Source: Pedobacter sp. Leaf176 | Lineage (GTDB): Bacteria > Bacteroidota > Bacteroidia > Sphingobacteriales > Sphingobacteriaceae | Reading direction: 5' to 3' | Length of the DNA stretch: 64,000 bases | Assembly: GCF_001424305.1 (NCBI RefSeq) | Contig: NZ_LMPD01000003.1 | Coordinates: 234,387 to 298,386 of the forward strand | Shown: positions 43,043 through 51,487 of the stretch, piece by piece | How the letters are laid out: every line of letters begins with the position of its first letter | How positions within the stretch are numbered: position 1 is the stretch's first letter | The notes under the pieces: generated by a model | The model's input: only the letters and a program-made list of their open reading frames with translations | Told to the model about the DNA's origin: nothing | Databases searched by the model: none | Translations under genes and position numbers: made by a program

Positions 43043-44461
43043 ATGAATATGAAAATTAAACTCCTCTTTGCCTTTATACTATGCTCATTTTCGGCCTTTG
43101 CGCAGCAGAAATATAACGTCATGGATTTCGGAGCCCTTGGAGATGGTAAAACCAACGATGCAAAAGCAATTCAAAAGGCGATAGATGCGTGTGCATCAGC
43201 AGGTGGCGGGCAGGTTGTTGTTCCCGGAGGCCATGTTTTTCTTGCTGGGCCATTTGATTTGAAATCTTTTGTTGATTTAAGGGTTGAAGGCGGCGCAAAA
43301 ATTTTAGCGAGTACGGATGAGAAACTTTACACAAGGAGTGCGTTCAGAGAAAATAAGGGTGAAGGTACCATTTGGATTGGTGGTGAAAAGCTGGAGCAGG
43401 TAAGCATCACCGGAACTGGCACGCTTGACGGCAATGGCATCTCATTTATGGGTGAAGAACTCAACGATTCATACGTACTCAAACCCTTTAATGTAATTGA
43501 TCCAAGGCCGCATTTGCTAACTCTGGTTGGTTGTAAAAAGCTGAACATTGATGGCGTTACTTTTCAAAATTCCGCCTATTGGACTGTTCATCTGATTGGT
43601 TGCAACGATGTCTCGATTTCCAATATCACTTTATTGAATAGCATCAAAATCCGCAACAGCGACGGAATTGATATCGATCACAGTAAAAACGTGAGAATTA
43701 ATAATTGTTATATCGAATCGGGAGATGATTGCATTTGCCTTAAAAACCGGCGCGAATTTGAAGAATATGGTGCTTGTGAGAATATTGTAATCAGTAATTG
43801 TACAATGACCTCAAGTTCCTGCGCCATCAAAATCGGTTCAGAAAACATGGACCGGATCAGTAAAGTGCTCATAAACAATTGCAATATCGTAAACAGTAAC
43901 CGCGGAATAGGCATTCAAAATCGTGATGAAGGAACAGTGAGTGACGTGATCTTTTCAAACCTGATTATCGAATCACGTCTTTTTTCTGATGTATGGTGGG
44001 GAAAATCGGAGCCCATTTATATTACTGCCTACCCGAGGGCTACCGCAAACAATAAAGATGCAGGCTGGCGTTTACCAAAAGGCCAGACCAAAGGTTATGT
44101 AGGTGCCGTTAAAAACATTTACTTCAGCAATATACGCTGTACTGGTGAAGGCGGGGTTTACATCAGCGGTGAAAACCAGGATAAGATTGATAATATTTAT
44201 TTTGACCAGGTAAGTGTTTTTATGAACAAAACAAGTAAAGAAGCGGGCGGCCTTTACGACAGAAGGCCCAGCAATGTGGAAGGTTTGATCAAGAGCCCTA
44301 TAGCCGGTTTTCACTTTGAAAATGCAGGTTACATTAGCCTGGCTAACAGTAGTGTAATGTGGGGAAATGCCAAGCCCATTTATGCGGGAAAAGCACTCGA
44401 AACTAAAAATGTAAAAAAAATAAATACCGTGAATTTTCAGGAACGCAGCAACAACAAGTAA
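43043..44461 (+). CDS. GH28 family hydrolase (polygalacturonase-like, exported)
   Basis: Right-handed beta-helix enzyme; GH28 members hydrolyse galacturonan or rhamnogalacturonan. Start chosen at 43043 (MNMKIKLLFAFILCSFSAFAQ, a clear signal peptide; ATG at 43049 is equal) and not the 42989 start, which overlaps the symporter. Catalytic Asp motifs are visible (RNSDGIDID; ESGDDCICLKN). The usual GHG histidine motif is replaced by SSSCAIKIGSEN, so the specificity may differ from classical polygalacturonases. 472 residues. In operon with the symporter and GH43. Confidence 0.85.
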   Translation: MNMKIKLLFAFILCSFSAFAQQKYNVMDFGALGDGKTNDAKAIQKAIDACASAGGGQVVVPGGHVFLAGPFDLKSFVDLRVEGGAKILASTDEKLYTRSAFRENKGEGTIWIGGEKLEQVSITGTGTLDGNGISFMGEELNDSYVLKPFNVIDPRPHLLTLVGCKKLNIDGVTFQNSAYWTVHLIGCNDVSISNITLLNSIKIRNSDGIDIDHSKNVRINNCYIESGDDCICLKNRREFEEYGACENIVISNCTMTSSSCAIKIGSENMDRISKVLINNCNIVNSNRGIGIQNRDEGTVSDVIFSNLIIESRLFSDVWWGKSEPIYITAYPRATANNKDAGWRLPKGQTKGYVGAVKNIYFSNIRCTGEGGVYISGENQDKIDNIYFDQVSVFMNKTSKEAGGLYDRRPSNVEGLIKSPIAGFHFENAGYISLANSSVMWGNAKPIYAGKALETKNVKKINTVNFQERSNNK

Positions 44462-44462
44462 T

Positions 44463-45419
44463 ATGAGAAAGATTAGCTACAGCCTGTTATTTTTATTAAT
44501 CCTTAGCCTTCAGTTAAAGGCACAAAAAAAAATAAACCACCCTTTGTTGCCGGGTTATTTTGCTGATCCAACGGTGGTCGAAAACAAGGGCAGGTATTTT
44601 ATATATTCCACCATTGACCCATGGGGTGCAAAAGAACTGGCTGTTTTTGAAACCAGGGATTTTATAAACTTTACAAGACACTATTTAAACTGGCCTACAA
44701 AGGAATTGTGTACCAGTCCGACTTCAAACACTTCCATGGTGTGGGCACCTTCTGTTGTAATTGGGAAAGACAATAAATTTTACATGTATGTATCGGTTGG
44801 CAGTGAAGTGTGGGCTGGCGTGAGCAATGCCCCGCTGGGTCCCTGGAAAAATATCAAATCCGACAACAGTCCTTTAATCAGCGCTAAAGATTTTCCGGAG
44901 GTCCACAACATTGATGCAGATTGTTTCATTGATGATGATGGACAGGCCTACTTATACTGGGGTTCAGGTTTTAACTGGGCAAACGGAAAATGCATGGCTG
45001 TGAAATTAAAGGCTGATATGCATACCTTTCTAGGAACGCCTGTTGAGGTTACGCCTCCCAACTATTTTGAAGGTCCTCACATGATTAAAAGAAACGGCCG
45101 CTATTTACTGATGTTCTCAGAGGGAAAAGCAATTGATGAAACTTACAGAGTTGGGTATTCAATTGGCGAAACACCATTCGGCCCTTTTAAAAAAGGCATT
45201 AACAGCCCTATACTGGCTACCATTCAAAATACCAAAACCATTGGACCAGGGCACCACAGTGTATTGAAATTCAAAGGCCAGGATTACATCATTTATCACC
45301 GCATTGTTCCTCAAAAAGAAAAATATGTTTTGAGGGAATTATGTATGGATAGCTTAAAATATGATATGCAAGGCAACATCATCAAGGTTATTCCAAAAAA
45401 AGAAACTAATCGTAAATAA
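44463..45419 (+). CDS. GH43 family glycoside hydrolase (exported)
   Basis: Five-bladed beta-propeller enzyme, family of alpha-L-arabinofuranosidases and beta-xylosidases. Signal peptide MRKISYSLLFLLILSLQLKA. Catalytic triad: base Asp35 (GYFADPTVV), pKa-modulating Asp151 (HNIDADCFIDDDG) and acid Glu203 (YFEGPHM). 318 residues, a single domain without the beta-sandwich. It starts 1 bp after the GH28 stop, so they are co-translated. Exact substrate not predictable; arabinose is a candidate. Confidence 0.9.
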   Translation: MRKISYSLLFLLILSLQLKAQKKINHPLLPGYFADPTVVENKGRYFIYSTIDPWGAKELAVFETRDFINFTRHYLNWPTKELCTSPTSNTSMVWAPSVVIGKDNKFYMYVSVGSEVWAGVSNAPLGPWKNIKSDNSPLISAKDFPEVHNIDADCFIDDDGQAYLYWGSGFNWANGKCMAVKLKADMHTFLGTPVEVTPPNYFEGPHMIKRNGRYLLMFSEGKAIDETYRVGYSIGETPFGPFKKGINSPILATIQNTKTIGPGHHSVLKFKGQDYIIYHRIVPQKEKYVLRELCMDSLKYDMQGNIIKVIPKKETNRK

Positions 45420-45470
45420 TTGCAGGATTCACTATTAACATACCTCAAAAGCGTAACTATCATCAACATA

Positions 45471-46496
45471 ATGCAGAACAAGATATCCATTAAAGACATT
45501 GCAAAAATTACCGCAACCTCAATCACAACAGTTTCCTTTGTAATCAATGGCAAAGCAAGAGAGAAGAACATCAGTGAAGAAGTGATCAAAAGAGTTGAAA
45601 AAAAAGTAGAAGAGCTTGGATACAAACCAAATGCATTTGCAAGGGGACTGAGAACGGGAAAATCAAAGATAATTGGCTTTTTAGTAGATGACATATCCAA
45701 ACCCTTCTTTTCAAGAATAGCTACCTCCATTGATCAAATGGCTTCATTGTATGGCTATAAGATTATTTTTAGCAGTTTAGGCCATGACCGCAATAGGGCA
45801 AAAGAAATATTTCAAATTTTTAAGGAGCGGCAAGTTGATGGCTACATTATTGCCATAACCGCCGGCATTGAGGAGGAAATCAAGACATTGATTGGAGTGG
45901 ATACACCCGTTGTATTTTTCGACAGGTTTCATCCGGATTTTGAAGGAGACTTTGTTCTCAGCGATAATTACACCGCTACTAAAGATGCAACAAATCATCT
46001 GCTAAAAAATGGTTTTTGTAACATCGCTTTTATTACCATAGAAAGTGAGGAGCAGCAACTTATTGATCGCCTAAATGGTTATTGTGATGCTATATCGGAA
46101 GTTGAAAAACAAAAACAGGTGCTAAAATTAACGTATAACGACGGTCAGAATCCTACCAAACTGATTAAGGGTTTTCTTATGAAAAACCAATCTATCGATG
46201 CTGTCATATTTGCTACAAACTATCTGACAATGGACGGATTACAGTTACTAAAAACAAGAGACAAAGAAGTTATTTTAAACCGGGCTGTGCTATCTTTTGA
46301 TGATTTTGAACTCTTAAGTTTCTTAACACCCACCGTTACCGCAGTTGAACAACCAATCGATGGCATCGCTGAAAATATAATAACGTTACTTATGAAAAAA
46401 TTACAGCATCATGGACAAGCAGGCTCGCTACAGCACAAAACGATAGTCATTCCGGCTAAGTTAAACGTAAGACAATCTACGGTTCCCAGAAACTAA
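45471..46496 (+). CDS. LacI family transcriptional regulator (second)
   Basis: 341 residues from the ATG at 45471 (MQNKISIKDIAKITATSITTVS); the frame can be opened at a TTG at 45420 but those 17 residues have no family similarity. HTH at 6-30, hinge NAFARGLRTGKSKIIGFLV, sensor domain (VVFFDRFHPDFEGDFVLSDN; TVTAVEQPIDGIAENIITLL). Last gene of the symporter-GH28-GH43 unit, 51 bp after GH43. Its operators are unknown; perhaps a feedback regulator of this arm. Confidence 0.92.
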   Translation: MQNKISIKDIAKITATSITTVSFVINGKAREKNISEEVIKRVEKKVEELGYKPNAFARGLRTGKSKIIGFLVDDISKPFFSRIATSIDQMASLYGYKIIFSSLGHDRNRAKEIFQIFKERQVDGYIIAITAGIEEEIKTLIGVDTPVVFFDRFHPDFEGDFVLSDNYTATKDATNHLLKNGFCNIAFITIESEEQQLIDRLNGYCDAISEVEKQKQVLKLTYNDGQNPTKLIKGFLMKNQSIDAVIFATNYLTMDGLQLLKTRDKEVILNRAVLSFDDFELLSFLTPTVTAVEQPIDGIAENIITLLMKKLQHHGQAGSLQHKTIVIPAKLNVRQSTVPRN

Positions 46497-46659
46497 ATTC
46501 TTGGTGAAGCTTAGAAATCCCTAATATACTGAACTGTACAGCCTGGAAGTTAAAATTTTAAGGCCTTGTTCGTTATTGATGCACCTGTAAATTCCCAGGA
46601 GTACACAAACCTTAAGCGTGGACGCGGCCTATTAAAAATCAAATTATCTAAAAATTTTT

Positions 46660-46689
46660 TTGATAATAAAACTTATTATCCTATATTTG
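46660..46689 (+). promoter_or_regulatory. promoter of second tRNA-Gly/tRNA-Leu cassette
   Basis: TTG (46660-46662), 19 bp, TATATTTG (46682-46689). Perfect consensus, spacer not related to that of the first cassette. Confidence 0.8.
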
Positions 46690-46726
46690 CAACCCCAAAG
46701 GGAATACAGCGATTGTATTAATTTAT

Positions 46727-46799
<73 letters not shown>

Positions 46800-46801
46800 C
46801 T

Positions 46802-46827
46802 AAATGCCTTCCTACCAGAAGGCATTT
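46802..46827 (+). other. inter-tRNA hairpin, second copy
   Basis: Arms AAATGCCTTC and GAAGGCATTT around CTACCA. Compared with 24113-24138 a T-A pair has become C-G with the loop unchanged, a compensatory double change. Confidence 0.6.
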
Positions 46828-46867
46828 ATTTTAGACATTAATTAAACTGAGCCATCAGTTAATTAAT

Positions 46868-46951
46868 GCTCGGGTGGTGGAACTGGTAGACACGCAGGAC
46901 TTAAAATCCTGTGCTTTCAAAGGCGTGCGGGTTCGATTCCCGCCCCGAGTA
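46868..46951 (+). tRNA. tRNA-Leu (anticodon TAA), second copy
   Basis: 84 nt, the same in every base as the copy at 24182-24265. The spacer to tRNA-Gly is 68 nt against 71 nt in the first cassette, and differs beyond the hairpin. Confidence 0.97.
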
Positions 46952-46968
46952 CATTAAAAATCGAGATG

Positions 46969-47001
46969 AACCTTCCAGAAATGGGAGGTTTTTTGTTTTT
47001 T
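46969..47001 (+). terminator. terminator of second tRNA cassette
   Basis: Stem AACCTTCC / GGGAGGTT (one T-G pair) with loop AGAAAT, then TTTTGTTTTTT. Same loop and place as in the first cassette. Confidence 0.8.
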
Positions 47002-47342
47002 GATAATCGTCGTCAAGGTGAATTTATTTACAGTATTCTTTTTATCTCCATCCTGCTGTCGACCGGCAGTGCGAAATATTACGTTGGGCAAACTGAATAA
47101 CATAGCGAAAAAATTGGCTCAGCATAAAGAAGCATAGCCATTAGTACGTCAACAGACTTCGTAACCAGAGTAGAAACAATGCAAAGAAAATTTCTATATC
47201 ACTAAGGTAATATATTGTTGATTTTCTAACCCTTTTCCAGTGTTAGAATTGCGAATAAACCGCTTATTCTATTCTTTGATCCTAAAAACAAAAAAATACA
47301 TCTGTTGTTATATCCGTTGAAAGATTCGAAACCTAACGCTAA

Positions 47343-49928
47343 ATGAACTTTTTAGAGTCGCCATTATATAAGTCACTTTTTAACGATAATGTACCAAGAG
47401 TAATTCTTAAGCCGAATGTTCCTGATTTCACTATTGTTGATTATAATGACGCATTTAAAGAAGCTACGTACACTGTAGAAAGAAACGTTAAAGGACAATC
47501 GGTTTGGGTAGCCTATCCGAAAGATGACGCTAATGAAGGCACCAGAATTTTGTCTGACGGCCTTCATGATGCCGCCAAAACCGGCCAAAAAAAAATGCTA
47601 CCCTCTTTTCAATATGACATACCTTCGGCTGATATGCGTTCAGTTGAACAGAGCTGGTGGCAGGCAGAAATAGAGCCAATTGTTGATTCAGATAATTCGG
47701 TGATTTTTTTACTCATAAAAACGGAGAATATCTCTGAGAGAATTAAGTCAAACAATGATATCGACAGCTATATTGAGCGCGAAAAAATCTTAAATAGGAG
47801 GTTATCAGATACCTACGATGAGCTTGCGCTATCTAATCAGGAACTTCAAGCGAATTTAGAAGACCTACGCACTACAAACGAAGCTTTAGCAACTTCAAGG
47901 TGGGATCTTCAAAATCTGAATGCAGAATTAGAAAATAAAATCCTGGAACGTACGAAAGACCTCCAGAAAAGCAGGCTTCTTCTCCAGAACATCGTTTCGA
48001 CGGCAAACGTTGCCATGACGTTGCTTAAAGGAGCGGACTTAATTATTGAACTACCAAACCATAAAATGCTTCAAATATGGCAAAGACCATTTGAAGATGT
48101 AGATGGTAAAAGACTAATTGACGTATTCCCGGAGCTTAGCTCACAAAGATTTCCCAGCCTGCTTGCTGATGTTTTTAAAACAGGAAAACGCATTGCAATG
48201 CCTGAAGTGCCTGTAGATATAGCATTTCCAAATGGAGAAATGAAACTAATATATGTTGATTTTTCGTATGATCCCATTTTTGGAACAGATGGCCATGTGG
48301 AATATATATTGGCCACAGTTAATGACATTACCGCCCAGGTAGAAGGTTACAAGCAGCTTGAAGAGAGTAAATCAGAATTACAGGCAACAACTGAGGAACT
48401 GGCAGCTTCCAATGAAGAACTGTCTGCCACAAATGAAGAGCTTGCAGCAACTAATGAGGAGTTACAGGAAGCGCAAGAGAGCTTACTGATACAAAATGAA
48501 ACACTCGCAGAAACAGAAGAAAGCTTACGACTGGCTCTGGCTTCGGGCAATTTAGGAACTTATAGTGTTATTCCTGGAACGGGTAAATTTGAGTTGTCGC
48601 AAAAAGCCCGGGAATTTTATGGGCTGCCATTTGATGAAGAAATTTCCTGGGAAGCAGTAACGGCCGCGGTAGTTCCTGAATATGTACAGGTAATTGAAAG
48701 AGCAAGAGTTAAAGCGCTCACCAAAAATGAGCCTTTCGACGTACAGTATCCAATAACTCAACCCAGCACGAATGAAATTAAATGGATAAGGGTAGTTGGT
48801 AAACGTGTACAAGCCACTAAATTAAGGCCAGCCAGATTTTTAGGGGTTATAATAGACATTACAAGCGAAGTTGAGCATCGTCTTGCCATTGAAGAAAGTG
48901 AAGACCGTTTCCGTAACATGGCTGAAGCGACCGATGTACTCATCGCAGTTAGTGATTTAAACGGGGGTGCAAATTATTTTAATAATGCCTGGACCAGGCT
49001 TACAGGACGCGCAATGAATGACCTTTTGAAGTCAGGATGGACAGACTTAATTCACCTTGAAGACAAACAGCGTTTTTTGAACATCTATTCATCCGCTTTC
49101 GCAAAAAAAGAACCTTTCAGCGGGGAATTCAGAATATCAGGAGTTGATGGTGAGTACAGATGGTTATTGGCTAAAGGCACACCACGTTTTCATACGGATG
49201 GCAATTTTATGGGCTACATCAGTTCTAGTGTCGACATCACTGAACTTAAAAAGGATGAGATAAGAAAAAATGATTTTATCGGTATGGTGAGCCATGAACT
49301 TAAAACGCCACTTACGGCTATAAGTGGTTTTGTGCAGGTGCTTCAGGCAAAAGCTAAAAAAACAGAGGATAATTATTCACTGTTAGCACTCAACAGGGCT
49401 TATAATCAGGTAAAAAAGATGACCAATATGATTAATGGATTCTTAAATGTATCCCGATTGGAATCCGGTAAATTGTTAATTGAAAAATCTCATTTTCAAC
49501 TTGATGAATTGTTAAAAGAACTTATCGATGAAAGTGACATAGTACAATTTTCACATGAAATTAAGCTTTATGTGAAAGATCCTGTGGCCATATTTGCCGA
49601 CAGAGATAAAATCGGCAGTGTGGTTTCAAACCTGCTGAGCAATGCGGTTAAATACTCCCCGGCGGGTACCAGCATTGAAGTTAAATGTGAAGTTGTTGAA
49701 GATAAGGCTTTGATAAGTATATCTGATCAGGGTATCGGAATCGATGCTGAAGATATAGAAAAACTTTTTGACCGGTATTACCGGGTTAATAAGCACCATA
49801 CGGTTTCAGGATTCGGCATAGGGCTGTATTTAAGCGCAGAAATTATTGAACGGCATAACGGAAAAATCGGAGTGAAAAGTGAAGCTGGGTCAGGTTCAAC
49901 TTTTTATTTTGAAATCCCCATACAATGA
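47343..49928 (+). CDS. multi-PAS sensor histidine kinase
   Basis: Soluble-looking hybrid-free histidine kinase, 861 residues without transmembrane helices. Four PAS/PAC-like domains (about 18-130, 215-330, 390-510, 520-635) are separated by coiled coils (135-210 and 335-395); the second contains the repeat EELAASNEELSATNEELAAT. Kinase core: His651 in MVSHELKTPL, N box Asn763/Asn767 (SNLLSNAVKYS), G1 SDQGIGID (about 794-801) and G2 SGFGIGLYL. No response regulator lies nearby, so it is an orphan kinase, probably sensing a cytosolic redox, light or ligand cue. Confidence 0.92.
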   Translation: MNFLESPLYKSLFNDNVPRVILKPNVPDFTIVDYNDAFKEATYTVERNVKGQSVWVAYPKDDANEGTRILSDGLHDAAKTGQKKMLPSFQYDIPSADMRSVEQSWWQAEIEPIVDSDNSVIFLLIKTENISERIKSNNDIDSYIEREKILNRRLSDTYDELALSNQELQANLEDLRTTNEALATSRWDLQNLNAELENKILERTKDLQKSRLLLQNIVSTANVAMTLLKGADLIIELPNHKMLQIWQRPFEDVDGKRLIDVFPELSSQRFPSLLADVFKTGKRIAMPEVPVDIAFPNGEMKLIYVDFSYDPIFGTDGHVEYILATVNDITAQVEGYKQLEESKSELQATTEELAASNEELSATNEELAATNEELQEAQESLLIQNETLAETEESLRLALASGNLGTYSVIPGTGKFELSQKAREFYGLPFDEEISWEAVTAAVVPEYVQVIERARVKALTKNEPFDVQYPITQPSTNEIKWIRVVGKRVQATKLRPARFLGVIIDITSEVEHRLAIEESEDRFRNMAEATDVLIAVSDLNGGANYFNNAWTRLTGRAMNDLLKSGWTDLIHLEDKQRFLNIYSSAFAKKEPFSGEFRISGVDGEYRWLLAKGTPRFHTDGNFMGYISSSVDITELKKDEIRKNDFIGMVSHELKTPLTAISGFVQVLQAKAKKTEDNYSLLALNRAYNQVKKMTNMINGFLNVSRLESGKLLIEKSHFQLDELLKELIDESDIVQFSHEIKLYVKDPVAIFADRDKIGSVVSNLLSNAVKYSPAGTSIEVKCEVVEDKALISISDQGIGIDAEDIEKLFDRYYRVNKHHTVSGFGIGLYLSAEIIERHNGKIGVKSEAGSGSTFYFEIPIQ

Positions 49929-50136
49929 AAGCGATGACACCGCTCAAAAAAACCTTTTTTCGTTATTTTGATTTCATTCCCCCAAACCCTGCCGATTTAA
50001 ACCAGTATTCATAATTCATTTGTTACCAAACTGAAGTTAACAGGATGGCATCGCCCTTTATTTGTCTCATTTACCCTTCTTTTTAATGTAATCTTCTATT
50101 ATCTTTATCAAACAAAAATCTATTATAGTTATAGAA

Positions 50137-50559
50137 ATGAGTCAAATTACGATTAAAGCATCGGTAAATGGGTCAATTGAAAAGGTTTGGGAATTCTGGA
50201 ACAACCCTGAACACATTAAGAACTGGGCGTTTGCATCTCCTGACTGGCATGTACTAACTGCTGACAACGATTTACGTGAAGATCGAAAATTTTTGACAAC
50301 GATGGCAGCAAAAGACGGCAGTAAGAGTTTTGATTTTAGCGGCACCTATTCAAATATTGAAAAATATAAGTTAATTGAATATATACTCGAGGATGGAAGG
50401 AAGGTAAAAATTCTATTCGAAGGTAGTGGGGATAATATCCTCATTACGGAAACATTTGACGCGGAAAACACCAACCCGGTTGAAATGCAGAGAGTAGGCT
50501 GGCAGGCTATTCTTGACAACTTTAAACGGTATACCGAACAATCCTCATCATTTAACTAA
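50137..50559 (+). CDS. SRPBCC/AHSA1-type protein
   Basis: 140-residue START/Bet v1-like fold of the activator of Hsp90 ATPase homologue 1 group: SVNGSIEKVWEFWNNPEHIKNW at the N-terminus, DGSKSFDFSGTYSNIEKYKLIEYIL in the middle and the C-terminal helix GWQAILDNFKRYTE. Such proteins bind small hydrophobic ligands; exact role unknown. 56 bp before the dienelactone hydrolase-like gene, possibly co-transcribed. Confidence 0.88.
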   Translation: MSQITIKASVNGSIEKVWEFWNNPEHIKNWAFASPDWHVLTADNDLREDRKFLTTMAAKDGSKSFDFSGTYSNIEKYKLIEYILEDGRKVKILFEGSGDNILITETFDAENTNPVEMQRVGWQAILDNFKRYTEQSSSFN

Positions 50560-50615
50560 AATAAATATTTAATAATATACCTTTATCCAGGCATCGCCGA
50601 TTAAATTTCTTCCGC

Positions 50616-51466
50616 ATGAACCAAAAAATTATTAACCTCTACGATAGCTACACCCATAGCCAGTTGAGCAGAAAAGAATTTATGAAAAAGCTTGCCATTT
50701 TAACCGGCAGTACTGCTTTGGCATTAACTGTTTTACCACTGCTTGAAAACAACTATGTAACTGCTGCAGAATTCGATAGCGATGAAATCACTTCAGCCGA
50801 AATTACTTTCCCTGGTGTTGAAGGAGATATGAAAGCCATTTTAGCTCAGCCAAAAGGCAAAAGAAAATTGGGTTCTGTATTAGTTATACATGAAAACAGG
50901 GGGTTAAATGCGCATATTATTGATGTTACCAAACGCATAGCAGCTGAAGGATTTATTGCGCTAGGCATGGACGCACTGTCACCTCTAGGTGGCACCCCTG
51001 TAGATGAAGATAAAGGAAGAGAATTAATTGGAAAATTAGATCCTGAAAAAAATCTGCAGAATCATTTAAAAGCTTTGGATTATCTGCGGAATATTAAAAG
51101 TGGAAATGGAAAAGTTGGCTGCATAGGATTTTGCTGGGGAGGCGGAATGGCGAATAGACTCGCTGTAAATGACCCTAAACTACAAGCTTCTGTTGCCTAC
51201 TATGGCGCCCAGCCAGCTGCTGCTGATGTCTCCCAAATAAAGGCAAGTGTAATGATGCATTACGGAGGCTTGGATGAACGCATCAATGCGGGTATTCCAA
51301 CCTATGAGGCTGCAATGAAAGCCTCGAATATTGTTACAAAATCTTCATCTACGATGGTGTCAATCATGCGTTTAATAATAACACATCACCCACGCGGTAT
51401 AATGAAGCCGCAGCAAAATTGGCGTGGCAACGCACAATAGATTTGTTCAGGAGTAAATTAAGTTAA
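50616..51466 (+). pseudogene. dienelactone hydrolase family protein, frameshifted near the 3' end
   Basis: Alpha/beta hydrolase of the DLH family with an N-terminal hydrophobic helix (KLAILTGSTALALTVLP). The nucleophile Cys173 (IGFCWGG) and Asp region (MHYGGLDERIN) are intact. After ASNI (about 51325-51335) the reading frame as given runs to a wrong stop at 51440 and lacks the catalytic His. In the next frame the expected ending appears at once: YKIFIYDGVNHAFNN, then AAAKLAWQRTIDLFRSKLS and a stop at 51464-51466. A single missing base explains it. Either a recent inactivating mutation or a sequencing error. Confidence 0.85.
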
Positions 51467-51487
51467 TAAATTGTTTTTGAAAACAGA

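Noticed and set aside
45420..45470. TTG start for the second LacI gene
   Set aside because: The 17 extra residues have no HTH similarity; ATG at 45471 begins exactly at the family N-terminus.
24470..46496. Integrative element with integrase
   Set aside because: tRNA copies flank the locus but no integrase, transposase or relaxase gene is present in it.
49925..50014. 29-codon ORF overlapping the kinase stop by ATGA
   Set aside because: Overlap is suggestive, but the peptide has no feature and the position could be chance; not listed as a gene.
50616..51466. Programmed frameshift in the DLH gene
   Set aside because: No slippery heptamer or downstream stimulator seen; simple mutation or sequencing error is likelier.
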